Positions 37,747-46,894 of a stretch of DNA of 64,000 nucleotides are shown here, piece after piece. The notes under the pieces are model-generated. The model did not search any database. It was given only the letters and a program-made list of their open reading frames with translations, and was not told the DNA's origin. Every line of letters starts with the position of its first letter. Within the stretch, counting starts at the first letter, position 1. Position numbers and translations under genes: made by a program. The stretch comes from Legionella micdadei. Lineage in GTDB: Bacteria > Pseudomonadota > Gammaproteobacteria > Legionellales > Legionellaceae. The stretch is from NCBI RefSeq assembly GCF_000953635.1, contig NZ_LN614830.1:2347001-2411000 (forward strand), written 5' to 3'.

Positions 37747-39075
37747 ATGATGTTAGAACTCGAATTGGAAGAAAAACTTATCGATGCTCAAGCAAGTCAA
37801 AAATATCTGGAAAAAAATTTAATTAAAAAAACTGAGCTTCATAAGCAATTGTACTTCCAAGTTATGGTTAGCATTATCATGGGAATACTGCTCGGTCACT
37901 TTTACCCTGAGCTTGCTATGAAAATGAAGCCGTTGGGGGATGGTTTTATCAAGCTGATAAAGATGATGATAGCCCCTATTATCTTTACCACCGTTGTTAC
38001 CGGCATATCCGGTATGAAAGATATCAAAGAAGTAGGACGTATTGGCATCAAAGCCCTTATTTATTTTGAAGTGTTGACCACGTTTGCTTTAATCATAGGG
38101 CTTGTTGTAGCCAATTTATATCAGCCTGGTGCTGGGTTAAACATTGATGTCCATTCGTTAAATAGCAAGAGCATTGCTAATTACACTTCTCAGACAGCCG
38201 CATTTGATACTGTTGATTTCCTCTTGAATATTATTCCCGATACCTTAGTAAGTGCTTTTACAAAAGGTGAGATCTTACCCGTTTTATTTGTTTCGATTTT
38301 ATTTGGTTTTGGGATTTTAAAGGGTGGGGAAAAACTTCAGCCATTTACAAAACTAATTGATCAATTTTCTACTGTGCTCTTTTCCATTATTGGTTTTATC
38401 ATGAAAGTCGCACCCATAGGTGCCTTTGGCGCAATGGCCTATGCAATAGGCGCATATGGCATACACACCTTAGTTGCACTGAGCAAATTATTGGCGGATG
38501 TGTATCTTACAAGCCTATTTTTTATCTTCATTGTATTGGGTTTCATTGCGAAAACATTTAAATTCAGTTTGTGGCGTTTTCTAAAATACATTAAAGAAGA
38601 ACTGTTCATAGTACTCGGCACTTCATCTTCTGAAGTCGCCTTGCCGAGGATGATTAGTAAATTAGAAAAATTAGGTTGTGGAAAAACAGTTGTAGGATTG
38701 GTTTTGCCAGCTGGATATACTTTTAACCTCGACGGAACATCGATTTATCTCACTATCGCCACATTATTCATTGCCCAAGCGCTTAACATTGACCTCTCAC
38801 TAAGCCAGCAATTGACGCTTATCGCCGTTTTATTATTAACCTCTAAAGGAGCTGCTGCCGTTACAGGTGGCGGATTTATTGTGTTAGCTGCAACCTTATC
38901 CAGCATGCATACCATTCCCGTTGAAGGGGTCGTGCTGCTGCTTGGTATCGACCGATTCATGTCTGCAGCCCGTTCATTTACTAATTTAATTGGAAACGGT
39001 GTAGCAACCATAGTGATTGCTAAATGGGAGGGTGATTTTGATTCTAACGCAGCCAAGAAAGCGCTAGAGGGGTAA
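37747..39075 (+). CDS. dctA: C4-dicarboxylate:cation symporter
   Basis: A 442-residue DAACS-family transporter importing succinate, fumarate or malate. After a charged N-terminal extension of ~35 residues come the canonical helix and loop [31 protein letters not shown], then [38 protein letters not shown] (substrate-binding motif) and [19 protein letters not shown]. The N-terminal extension is longer than in E. coli DctA; the first of two adjacent ATGs is used. It faces the BFD-like gene across a 260-base spacer. Confidence 0.92.
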   Translation: MMLELELEEKLIDAQASQKYLEKNLIKKTELHKQLYFQVMVSIIMGILLGHFYPELAMKMKPLGDGFIKLIKMMIAPIIFTTVVTGISGMKDIKEVGRIGIKALIYFEVLTTFALIIGLVVANLYQPGAGLNIDVHSLNSKSIANYTSQTAAFDTVDFLLNIIPDTLVSAFTKGEILPVLFVSILFGFGILKGGEKLQPFTKLIDQFSTVLFSIIGFIMKVAPIGAFGAMAYAIGAYGIHTLVALSKLLADVYLTSLFFIFIVLGFIAKTFKFSLWRFLKYIKEELFIVLGTSSSEVALPRMISKLEKLGCGKTVVGLVLPAGYTFNLDGTSIYLTIATLFIAQALNIDLSLSQQLTLIAVLLLTSKGAAAVTGGGFIVLAATLSSMHTIPVEGVVLLLGIDRFMSAARSFTNLIGNGVATIVIAKWEGDFDSNAAKKALEG

Positions 39076-39080
39076 TAAAA

Positions 39081-39263
39081 CTAAAGCTTTTCACTATACT
39101 GACTAAACGCTTCATACAAGCTTTGCCTCTGGTAATTACACATTCCAGACACAGGCGCCTGCGTAAATTTTTCCAAAGTGAGAGATACATACACTATCGC
39201 TTCGAGACTACTGCTCCCCGGGGAAGCAGTATTTGTAAGGTTATAGGAATTACTCCGATACAT
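39081..39263 (-). CDS. Small hypothetical ORF coupled to the HAD gene
   Basis: A 60-codon frame whose ATG overlaps the HAD gene stop as TAATG, the usual form of translational coupling. It ends just before dctA's end on the other strand. The product is polar, without motifs or membrane segment. It may be a real coupled gene, or the remnant of a longer HAD protein C-terminus separated by a frameshift. Confidence 0.35.
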   Translation of the reverse strand: MYRSNSYNLTNTASPGSSSLEAIVYVSLTLEKFTQAPVSGMCNYQRQSLYEAFSQYSEKL

Positions 39264-40159
39264 TAAACCGAAGGTGGGTTCATAGTGCTTGAAACGTCGC
39301 CCAGGTGCGGTTCCTTGGCCGCATAGTCTTCTGGTTGACTATCAAAAAATGGCCGAATGCATCGCTTTTTATAAGAGGTTGGCAAATCTTTAGCAGTAGC
39401 ATCGTTGTCTTCATGTTTGCGCTTTATCCCGCCCTTCTTTCCTTCGCCATCTGCTGAGTCTATCGTTTCACCATTTTCCGCATTGTTTACCTCGAGCTGG
39501 TGGCTTGTTGTCTCCATTATTGTGTTACCGTCTTTAAAATCAGCTTCGAGTGAAGTAACAGCCCTAATATCTCTTAGGTATTGAATCCATTCAAACTCTC
39601 CTGGTTTCTTATTATATCCTCGGATCTCATCATAATGGTTGGTTTTTACAGCGCGAAACATCTCTTGATAATCTCTCTCACTGTCATCAAGTATATAAAC
39701 ACAGTTGACTGTTTCGCGATTTTGCCGCTTGAGTTGGGAATTAACGTCCCTAAATTTATTCCCAGAATCTAAAATAGTTAGTTTTCTTATTTCTTCGTTA
39801 GAAAATCCGTGATATTTGAAGACCGCATTTATGTACTCGGATCGATTCTTTGTCACAATATTCACTGTAACGTCATCATTTAATAATATTTCATGAAAAA
39901 ATAGGATGGCATCTGGGCTCATAAGGAGATCAACATCTACCTGGCTGCAATCAAAACTTTTGTCATATTGTCCAAATTTAGCTTCGAATAAAGACTGAAT
40001 TTCACATGGGGTTTTCATTGAAGTTCTTTTATAGTCTTGTTTTACATTTTCTTTATAACCTTGCAATAATGATTGATAAAAGTTTGTAAATACAAGATCC
40101 CCCCCAGGCCTTCTAGTTACCGTACCATCAAAATCAGTGTAAATAATAACTTTATTCAT
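39263..40159 (-). CDS. HAD-family hydrolase-like candidate effector with NLS-like basic clusters
   Basis: A 298-residue protein. HAD motif I is at the start (IIYTDFDGTVT, nucleophile Asp9 and Asp11), motif II Thr lies in VNIVTKN, and the acidic motif IV is YILDDSERDY, so a phosphatase-type active site is plausible. The last ~90 residues are low-complexity and carry GGIKRKHEDND and SYKKRCIRP, which resemble a eukaryotic nuclear localisation signal. ATG at 40159 is chosen over an upstream TTG. A PmrA-type box with a matching -10 lies ~170 bases upstream. Legionella has HAD-type effectors (Lem4, WipA/B are known examples), so a Dot/Icm effector is likely; the target is unknown. Confidence 0.7.
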   Translation of the reverse strand: MNKVIIYTDFDGTVTRRPGGDLVFTNFYQSLLQGYKENVKQDYKRTSMKTPCEIQSLFEAKFGQYDKSFDCSQVDVDLLMSPDAILFFHEILLNDDVTVNIVTKNRSEYINAVFKYHGFSNEEIRKLTILDSGNKFRDVNSQLKRQNRETVNCVYILDDSERDYQEMFRAVKTNHYDEIRGYNKKPGEFEWIQYLRDIRAVTSLEADFKDGNTIMETTSHQLEVNNAENGETIDSADGEGKKGGIKRKHEDNDATAKDLPTSYKKRCIRPFFDSQPEDYAAKEPHLGDVSSTMNPPSV

Positions 40160-40607
40160 ACTTCTCACTCTTTTTACTATAAATTTATTTTTCAAATAAC
40201 GGATTGATTGAATTGAATAATTATCAAAAAATTATTAAATAATCTGTTGATATCGCTTGAAAATTGAGTTGTTATTACTTGTGTTTTTTGAACAAATTTA
40301 TTTAAAATTTATTCAAAAATTAAATCTTTAAATTTTACATGGTTAAGATTAAGGAAATATTAACGATACAGAAAAATATAGAGAGTATTTCAGTAATAGA
40401 ATTGTTTTTGAAAAATAGATTAATTAAGTAGAAATTTAGTTGTGATTGATTGAACCAAGTGAAATATCGTTCAGAACTTGAATTGTGCTCTCATCAAACA
40501 CTTCATTAGTTAGTATTAGCGTTTGTTTTTTACTACATAAATTTTTATTCCAAGATAACCTAAATGCCAGAACAAAAGATTGGTCAGATTAAATAAAGAG
40601 GATGTGT
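40160..40607. other. AT-rich intergenic region with long leader of the HAD gene
   Basis: A 448-base, very AT-rich spacer. It holds the PmrA-type promoter of the HAD gene and its predicted ~165-base untranslated leader. Nothing else gene-like is seen between 40365 and 40607. Confidence 0.55.
40332..40364 (-). promoter_or_regulatory. PmrA-type tandem box and -10, promoter of the HAD candidate effector
   Basis: Read on the minus strand: GTTAATATT-TC-CTTAATCTT (40364 to 40345), seven bases, then TAAAAT (40337 to 40332). Each 9-mer differs from the Legionella PmrA half-site consensus cTTAATatT by one base, with the expected two-base spacer. The predicted transcript start near 40325 leaves a leader of about 165 bases. 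Confidence 0.72.
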
Positions 40608-42005
40608 TTATTCGTTGAAGGTATCCTTAAGTCGAGCATAGATTAAGGCCATCGCACAGGAAGCTTTACGTGACACTTCATTACTGCCACGACTGGTCAA
40701 AATAATAGGAACTCGCGCCCCCAGAACAATCCCCGCTGCTTCAACACCCGATAAAAATGTAATTTGCTTGTACAGCATATTACCTGACACGAGATCGGGA
40801 ACAACGAGAATATCAGCATCACCCGCTACTTGGGAAAATATTCCCTTTTCACGAGCAGATTCAATAGAAATGGCATTATCAAAAGCAAGTGGACCATCAA
40901 CAATTCCACCTGTAATTTGACCACGTTCAGCCATTTTGCACAGAGCTGTTGCATCCAAGGTTGATGGAATCTTTTCATTGACTGTCTCAACTGCAGATAA
41001 AATAGCTACCTTTGGCTGTCGCAAACCTAACCTTAGAAACAAATCGATCGCATTTTGTACAATATCCTTTTTAGTTTGTAAGTCAGGTTGTATGTTGATT
41101 GCAGCATCAGTCAAGAACAATGGCTTAAAATAGTTCGGTACTTCCATAGAAAAAACATGGCTCATTCGTCGTCCTGTGCGTAAACCATTCTCTTTATCCA
41201 CTATAGGACTCATCAATTCATCAGTATGAATTTTTCCTTTCATTATCGCTTCAGCCTTTCCTTCCTTAATTATTTTAACGGCCATTTCTGCCGCTTCATG
41301 GCTGTGTTTTGTTGCTACTATTTCGTACGCAGAAAGATTAATGTTGGCCTCTTTAGCTGCATTTTGAATTTTTTCGGAGGGTCCCACGAGAATTGGACTG
41401 ATCAAATTTTCTTCCGCAGCATCGATCGCACCTTGTAGTGAGAGCACATCAACTGGATGGACAACCACTGTTTTAAGAGGGGTATAACCATTTTTCTTTT
41501 TAATCAGTTGGTTATACCATGAGTCCTTAGACTCTTGAAGAACTACTTTAGGTAATTCAACACGCCTTCTCCTCACTTTTTCAGTTGGAGCAATCACCGT
41601 TGCAATCCCTGAAATTACTGTTTTTCCCTGTTGATTCCTACAGTTGCAGTCCAGGTTAATGATATTTTTTTCCTTTTTTTTCTCTAAGACAGTAACTGTC
41701 ACTGTTAGCGTATCTCCCGGGATTACAGGTGCAGAAAATTTGAGGGTTTGATCTAAATAAATCGTTCCAGGTCCTGGAAGCTCAGTGCCTAGAACTGTAG
41801 AGATGAGTGATGCCCCCCACATCCCCTGAGCAATAATTTTGTGAAACCTATCATCTTTTGCATACTCGGCATCTACATGAGCAGGATTGACATCACCTGA
41901 CATGATTGAAAATAATTCAATGTCCTTTTGAGTCAGCGTCCTTTTTAAACTAGCAAAATCACCAATTTTGAGTTCATCAAACGTACGATTTTCGATGAAT
42001 ACCAT
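40608..42005 (-). CDS. Bifunctional MaoC-like enoyl-CoA hydratase / phosphate acyltransferase
   Basis: A 465-residue fusion. Residues ~1-140 are a MaoC/R-hydratase hot-dog domain with SIMSGDVNPAHVDAEYA (catalytic Asp and His) and GMWGASLISTVLG. Residues ~160-465 are a PTA/PTB domain with KIHTDELMSPIV, TDAAINIQPDL and a final SRGSNEVSRKASCAMA. It would hydrate enoyl-CoA and exchange acyl-CoA with acyl phosphate. It follows fabI by 12 bases in a probable operon, linking it to acyl-chain reduction. No acetate/butyrate kinase gene is adjacent. Confidence 0.9.
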   Translation of the reverse strand: MVFIENRTFDELKIGDFASLKRTLTQKDIELFSIMSGDVNPAHVDAEYAKDDRFHKIIAQGMWGASLISTVLGTELPGPGTIYLDQTLKFSAPVIPGDTLTVTVTVLEKKKEKNIINLDCNCRNQQGKTVISGIATVIAPTEKVRRRRVELPKVVLQESKDSWYNQLIKKKNGYTPLKTVVVHPVDVLSLQGAIDAAEENLISPILVGPSEKIQNAAKEANINLSAYEIVATKHSHEAAEMAVKIIKEGKAEAIMKGKIHTDELMSPIVDKENGLRTGRRMSHVFSMEVPNYFKPLFLTDAAINIQPDLQTKKDIVQNAIDLFLRLGLRQPKVAILSAVETVNEKIPSTLDATALCKMAERGQITGGIVDGPLAFDNAISIESAREKGIFSQVAGDADILVVPDLVSGNMLYKQITFLSGVEAAGIVLGARVPIILTSRGSNEVSRKASCAMALIYARLKDTFNE

Positions 42006-42017
42006 ATGAAAACCCTC

Positions 42018-42785
42018 CTAGTCCATGATTGAATAGCCTGTATCGATATAATGAACTTGTCCTGTGATATCTTGGGCTGCATCGCTAGCAAGAAATGTCG
42101 CAAGATTACCCACATTTTCGATATTAACTAGTCGATGTAATGGGGATTTCTCTATTCCTTTTTCAACGTATTCATAAAAATTAAGAATCCCTGATGCTGC
42201 ACGAGTCTTAATGGGACCGGGAGAGATCGCATTAACCCTAATATTATTTTTGCCTAATTCATAAGCAAGGTAGCGAACAGTAGCTTCTAATGCGGCCTTA
42301 ACAATACCCATGAGATTATAATTTTTGCTCACTTTTTGACTGCCGTAATAACTCATAGTTAAGATGCTTCCCCCTTGTTTCATCAATGGTTCAGCAAGTT
42401 TTGACATTTGAATCAGGGAATGACAAGAAATAGCCATTGCTTCTAAAAATCCTTCCTGAGAACAATCAACCACACGATCTTGCAAATCGCTTTTTGGACA
42501 ATAAGCAATCGAATGCAGCATAAAATCGAGCTTCCCCCATTTTTGCTGAATGCTATCAAACAACATGGCGAGCTCTTCTTTCTTTTGTACATCACACGGT
42601 AAAAACAAAGGTGATTGTAATGCTTCTGCTAAGGGTTCAACGTAAGTTTTTGCCTTTTCATTCAGATAAGTAACCACTAACTCTGCTTTGGCCAGATGAA
42701 ACTTCTCAGCACAGCCATAGGCAATACTATGCTCATTCGCAATACCAACTACTACCCCTAATTTTCCATCTAAATCAATCAGCAT
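42018..42785 (-). CDS. fabI: Enoyl-[acyl-carrier-protein] reductase (NADH)
   Basis: A 255-residue SDR enzyme completing each fatty-acid elongation cycle. GVVVGIANEHSIAYGCAEKF is the FabI nucleotide motif, HSIAYCPKSDLQDRVVDCS the family loop, and SYYGSQKVSKNYNLMGIVKAALE holds the catalytic Tyr-x6-Lys. ATG at 42785 follows GGGAGGTGG, and the start overlaps the end of the P-type ATPase gene by 11 bases. It may be a second FabI rather than the housekeeping one; the window cannot tell. Confidence 0.92.
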   Translation of the reverse strand: MLIDLDGKLGVVVGIANEHSIAYGCAEKFHLAKAELVVTYLNEKAKTYVEPLAEALQSPLFLPCDVQKKEELAMLFDSIQQKWGKLDFMLHSIAYCPKSDLQDRVVDCSQEGFLEAMAISCHSLIQMSKLAEPLMKQGGSILTMSYYGSQKVSKNYNLMGIVKAALEATVRYLAYELGKNNIRVNAISPGPIKTRAASGILNFYEYVEKGIEKSPLHRLVNIENVGNLATFLASDAAQDITGQVHYIDTGYSIMD

Positions 42786-45174
42786 GGCCACCTCCCATCC
42801 ACTGCTTGTGATCACGGGGAATCAACTTCTTATAAAGCAAAATTTTCACTCCACTCTCAACAAACATCCACAAAAGTGCGTAAGCCCAAATAATTAAGGC
42901 ATAGATCCAGCCAATTGGGGTAATAAACCACCCATAAACTGCAGCCAGAGTACCCATGATTTGAGTGGATTCAATACTGAGGAAGAACCAAAGATTTGGC
43001 CAAGGCCGTTGCCAAATGGTCCCCGTATTTCGAGTGATGTAAATAGTAAGATGTCCCGATACCAACAATTTTAAAAAAATAAAGGTTTGGATCATCGGTA
43101 AAGACAACTCAAAATAATCTTTAGCAAGATAAAATAGGATAAATGTTTCGATAACACCAATGATCCCAAGAGTGGTACTGATGATTAAAACCCGCTGCAT
43201 ATCCCAGCGGACTGGAAATGGAGCTACAGGAACATGATCATAGGCAATCATCATAATCGGAAAATCATTTAATATCGCCAGCAGCACTATCATAATGGCT
43301 GTAACAGGATAGAAATTAAACAGGACGATACTGGATGAAATAAAAAGTAGTACCCTTATAGTTTCCGCTATTCTGAACGTGGCATAACTGGTCATACGTT
43401 CGAAAATTTTTCTGGCCACCGCAATAGCTTGCGTAATTACCGATAATCCACTTTCAGTCAAAATCAAAGCAGCCGCAGCACGGGCAGCATCAGTTGCACC
43501 ACCCACAGCAATACCAACATCCGCTTGCTTTAAGGCAGGAGCATCATTAACTCCATCACCTGTCATCCCTACAATATGACCTATGGATTGAAGCAGTTTA
43601 ACAATTTTAAATTTATGTTCGGGAAAGACTTCCGAAAAGCCATCAATAGTTTCAAGTTTGTGAGCATCATCTGGTTCTTCTTTAAATACTGTGGAAACAG
43701 GAACAATGTTTTCTCCTAATCCAATTTTCCCCGCAATTTCTTTGGCGATAGAACCGTGGTCGCCTGTCAACATTTTTATTTCGAGTCCCATCTTTTGCGC
43801 GCTTCTAACCGTGTCAACAGTGTCGTCTCTTGGAGGATCAAATAAAGCAATGAGTCCAATATACCTCCATGCTCCATCCCCATCTTTCCTTGCCACACCT
43901 AATGCACGATATCCTGTGCTTGCAAATCTATCCACTTCACGTTCGACTTGTTGTGTGAGCTCTGGTTTATTAACTAATTCCAATATAATTTGTGGAGCCC
44001 CTTTAGATACCCTGAAAGACTTATGATCATGTTCAATGAGTGCTTCCGAGCGCTTATGTTTTGGATCAAAAGGAATAAATTGAGTTGTTTTGTATGGTTC
44101 CATTTGAATGCCCGGGGGAAGTGCTTGAATGATAGCCTGATCGATGACATCGACAGAGTTTTCCTCTGAAGCTAATGCAGCTGCAAGAAGAAGTTCTTCT
44201 TTACCAGTCGCCTCGATAATAACTGGTTCCCCCATAGTCAGTTGGTTCTTAGTCAGTGTTCCTGTTTTATCCGAACATAAAACATCGATGCCGGCCATTT
44301 CTTCGATAGAAGATAATCGTGAAACTATGGCTTTCATTTTAGCAAGTTGCAAAGCACCAACTGCCATGGTTACAGTTAATACTGCCGGTAAAGCCACAGG
44401 GATTGCGGCAATCGTCAGAATTAGGGCAAAAAGTAATGAATGGAGAAAAGCTACTTGGCGCAAATGAGCAACAACTAAAATAATAAGAACTAAAACCAGG
44501 GTCATGCGGATAAGAAAATTGCCAATTTTTAACACCGCTTTTTCAAAATGGGAGGCCGCTTTAGCTGTTTCAACCAATTTTGCTGTACGACCAAAATAGG
44601 TATTCATTCCAGTTCCGATGACAATCCCTGTCATTTCACCCAATCTAACAATAGAACCTGAATAGACCTCTTCCCCTACTTTTTTATCAACTGGAAGAGA
44701 TTCACCCGTTAAGGTCGACTGATCCACTGTTAAATATTCACCAGCTAATAGCTTTATATCCGCTGGAATAATGTTCCCTAATTTAATTAAAACAATATCC
44801 CCTGGTACCAGTTCACGTGCGGGAATGGTTATCCATTTGCCATCACGTAGCACGCGCGCAGTCAATGCCAACTTATTCTTTAAGGCTTCAATGGCATTAT
44901 CTGCTTGATATTGTTGCCAAAACCCGACACTCGCATTAAGCGCTAACATCAGAAAAATAATCCAAAAATCTGTCCAATGTTGTAAAATTGCTGATAAACA
45001 GAGCGCTGTTTCAATCATCCAGGGAATAGGCCCCCAAAGAAAAGAAAAAAATTTAATTAGGCTACTTGTTCTCTTTTCTTCAATGGCATTTACACCATAA
45101 GCTGCCAGTTTTTTTTTGACCTCTTGAGAATTCAAGCCTTTGCTAGGATCTGTCTCTAAATCCGGTTGATTCAT
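42775..45174 (-). CDS. P3A-type plasma-membrane proton-efflux ATPase
   Basis: A 799-residue P-type ATPase of the fungal/plant/archaeal H+-pump class: short N-terminus, no heavy-metal domains, LTGESLPVDKK (actuator TGES), IPVALPAVLTVTMAVGA in M4 (proton pump-type PVALP), phosphorylation site CSDKTGTLT, and MTGDGVNDAPALKQADVGIAV. About ten membrane helices. It would pump protons outward with ATP. ATG at 45174 is preferred to 45180 because AAGGG is then eight bases away. Its 3' end overlaps fabI, so it is the first gene of a fabI/MaoC-PTA operon. Confidence 0.9.
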   Translation of the reverse strand: MNQPDLETDPSKGLNSQEVKKKLAAYGVNAIEEKRTSSLIKFFSFLWGPIPWMIETALCLSAILQHWTDFWIIFLMLALNASVGFWQQYQADNAIEALKNKLALTARVLRDGKWITIPARELVPGDIVLIKLGNIIPADIKLLAGEYLTVDQSTLTGESLPVDKKVGEEVYSGSIVRLGEMTGIVIGTGMNTYFGRTAKLVETAKAASHFEKAVLKIGNFLIRMTLVLVLIILVVAHLRQVAFLHSLLFALILTIAAIPVALPAVLTVTMAVGALQLAKMKAIVSRLSSIEEMAGIDVLCSDKTGTLTKNQLTMGEPVIIEATGKEELLLAAALASEENSVDVIDQAIIQALPPGIQMEPYKTTQFIPFDPKHKRSEALIEHDHKSFRVSKGAPQIILELVNKPELTQQVEREVDRFASTGYRALGVARKDGDGAWRYIGLIALFDPPRDDTVDTVRSAQKMGLEIKMLTGDHGSIAKEIAGKIGLGENIVPVSTVFKEEPDDAHKLETIDGFSEVFPEHKFKIVKLLQSIGHIVGMTGDGVNDAPALKQADVGIAVGGATDAARAAAALILTESGLSVITQAIAVARKIFERMTSYATFRIAETIRVLLFISSSIVLFNFYPVTAIMIVLLAILNDFPIMMIAYDHVPVAPFPVRWDMQRVLIISTTLGIIGVIETFILFYLAKDYFELSLPMIQTFIFLKLLVSGHLTIYITRNTGTIWQRPWPNLWFFLSIESTQIMGTLAAVYGWFITPIGWIYALIIWAYALLWMFVESGVKILLYKKLIPRDHKQWMGGGHAD

Positions 45175-45180
45175 ATTCAT

Positions 45181-45451
45181 GTCCCTTTGATATTAAATCA
45201 CTCGTCATTATTTTTGAGAACATAGGTGCTAGGGGGCTTCATCAAGCACATGCAAACCTTTTGCGGCTTTACTGAGCTTTGGCAGGTTTTTTTTTTGCTA
45301 GATTTTTAGCTAGCCATTGCTTCTATCCTGGCCGCCATTGCTCAGTGTTTTGGACAGTCGATCAACTTTTATTACTCACAGATTAGTTAAACTTATCCTT
45401 TAACAGACCGACAAATACTACTAAATCATTATGGGCCAATTGCCGCTATGA
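45181..45451. other. Intergenic region, no gene seen
   Basis: Between the proton-ATPase start and the pseudogene. It contains a T run and a short GCTAG/CTAGC repeat near 45290-45310 without terminator geometry. It may hold further decayed parts of the pseudogene, but no recognisable translation was found. Confidence 0.4.
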
Positions 45452-45897
45452 TGCAAAAACAAAAGTATCTGGAATCTGCAGCAACAGAATGTAGCAAGAA
45501 AAAGACAAAAACGTCGATCAAAGAACGATGGATGGACAGTTGGGGGTCGGCATTTCCTAACTAATCCAAGAGTTCTTCCGTGGGCAGCCCGGGCATTTCC
45601 GAAAAATTTCTCCAAATATAGAGAAATTAGATTAGTTCAAGTTGTGAATTTATTAGAATTTGTATGCTCATCATTTATACCTGCCATTTTTATTCAAGCC
45701 CTAGCTTTACATAATCTTCAAGTTTGGCAATATTATCTTTATCTTTTTTTGTATGATCTATTCTTTATGCTTGATGATTTGATTATCTTTATGCTGTCAA
45801 CAGAATAAGTATTCAGTATGCAAAATGGTGTAAGTTCTTCGGTGGTATCACCTTGTTTTTTGTAGGGATTGCTTTGTTGGGTTTTTCCTATTCTTAA
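45452..45897 (+). pseudogene. Decayed C-terminal part of a polytopic membrane protein
   Basis: An open frame without an early ATG runs 45452-45808 and reads, near its end, NLLEFVCSSFIPAIFIQALA then YYLYLFLYDLFFMLDDLIIF, clearly membrane-protein-like. It stops at TAA 45806, but in an overlapping shifted frame (45793-45897) the text continues QYAKWCKFFGGITLFFVGIAL, as expected for the last helix. From memory the pattern fits the C-terminus of glutaredoxin/thioredoxin-like polytopic membrane proteins. So this is a frameshifted, N-terminally missing relic. The family name is tentative; the frameshift is direct reading. Confidence 0.55.
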
Positions 45898-46243
45898 ATG
45901 GATGAAGCTTAAAAAATCAAGACTAGAAGGAAGCGAGTCAAAAGGAATTTTTATCCTGTGGGTGACGAGAATATACCCACATTATGCGACTTAATTGTCG
46001 AATTGGATAATCATCTTATCTCGAAAAATCCGAATCAAAATCGATTGTTCTACAACGAATACCCTGTTTAAAAGGAATAACCTTGAGTGTAGGAAGTTCC
46101 TTTCTTTTGAAGTCTCTCTGTGTCCCAAGGCTAAAGTCAATATAAGGATCGTAGATGCAAGCATGATTTGTTATTTGGATTACACTTTAATTATTAAGTT
46201 TTGTTATTTGATTTAAGTGTTCAAGTAAATTATGGAGAAAATC
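45898..46243. other. Intergenic region, no convincing gene
   Basis: About 350 bases before the exported eight-cysteine protein gene. A GTGGGT/ACCCAC inverted repeat (45958-45980) follows the pseudogene. One TTG-initiated frame (45995-46216) lacks a ribosome site and coding character and is not annotated. Confidence 0.4.
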
Positions 46244-46672
46244 ATGCATACATCTAATGGAATACTGGCACTTTTTTTGAGCCTATGGATTCCCTCACTT
46301 CATGCAGCGATAGATATGGTAGTCTGGCAATGCAGTTCCCATGATCGTACTGAGCAATACTTCAATGGTTTTAGCAACAATGAATGGTCGTCTTTGCGTA
46401 ATGCGATGAAGTTATGCAAAAAACAAAGTAAAAATCCAAAAACATGTCGGGTCTCACAAGAAGATTGCGATGCCTTGGTCAACGGGCAATCAATACGCCC
46501 ATGGTGGCAATGCAAAGCAATGGATAGTCTTGGATATGTTTGGATAGGCGGCTACTTTCGAGTAGCAGATAACGCGATTCTAGAGGCGAAGTCTCGATGC
46601 CACTCATTTAGCGCTGTGCCCGCGACCTGCTTTACAAGTTTCTTCACTTGCAAAAAATTAAATCCACTTTAA
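46244..46672 (+). CDS. Exported eight-cysteine protein with internal duplication
   Basis: A 142-residue protein. ATG at 46244 is preferred to 46232 because GGAGA sits six bases before it. Signal peptide to about residue 22 (cleavage after LHA). The mature part is two copies of one module: WQC-x27-C-x9-C-x6-C and WQC-x28-C-x9-C-x6-C, both with P-x-T just before the third Cys. All eight cysteines are thus explained, suggesting four disulfides in the periplasm or outside. No known family is recognised with certainty. It stands alone; function unknown. Confidence 0.7.
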   Translation: MHTSNGILALFLSLWIPSLHAAIDMVVWQCSSHDRTEQYFNGFSNNEWSSLRNAMKLCKKQSKNPKTCRVSQEDCDALVNGQSIRPWWQCKAMDSLGYVWIGGYFRVADNAILEAKSRCHSFSAVPATCFTSFFTCKKLNPL

Positions 46673-46825
46673 TGCACTGCAGAGTATTTTGGACTGGATC
46701 CATTAACTGGTCATCATTGCCATAAAGCCCTTACTAGTATTTAAAGCGAAATAATTTCCATCACCAACATGATCATTTGATCTCCTATAGTTCAAACAAT
46801 CATAAATTTAACTAATCTGTTCTAA

Positions 46826-46858
46826 ATTAATATTTCCTTAATGTTAAGTGGTTAGAAT
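46826..46858 (+). promoter_or_regulatory. PmrA-type tandem box and -10, promoter of the 46895 gene
   Basis: ATTAATATT-TC-CTTAATGTT (46826-46845), seven bases, then TAGAAT (46853-46858). This matches the Legionella/Coxiella PmrA consensus of two cTTAATatT half-sites separated by two bases, one mismatch each. The start codon lies ~37 bases after the -10, giving a short leader. Confidence 0.75.
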
Positions 46859-46894
46859 TTGTTCGTTATTAGTCGTAAACAAGCAGAGGTAACC

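Noticed and set aside
45421-45615. Minus-strand 64-codon frame
   Set aside because: It is antisense to the membrane-protein relic, Cys/Arg-rich without coding character, and has no ribosome site.
45995-46216. Plus-strand 73-codon frame
   Set aside because: TTG start, no ribosome site, and composition unlike neighbouring genes; read as intergenic.
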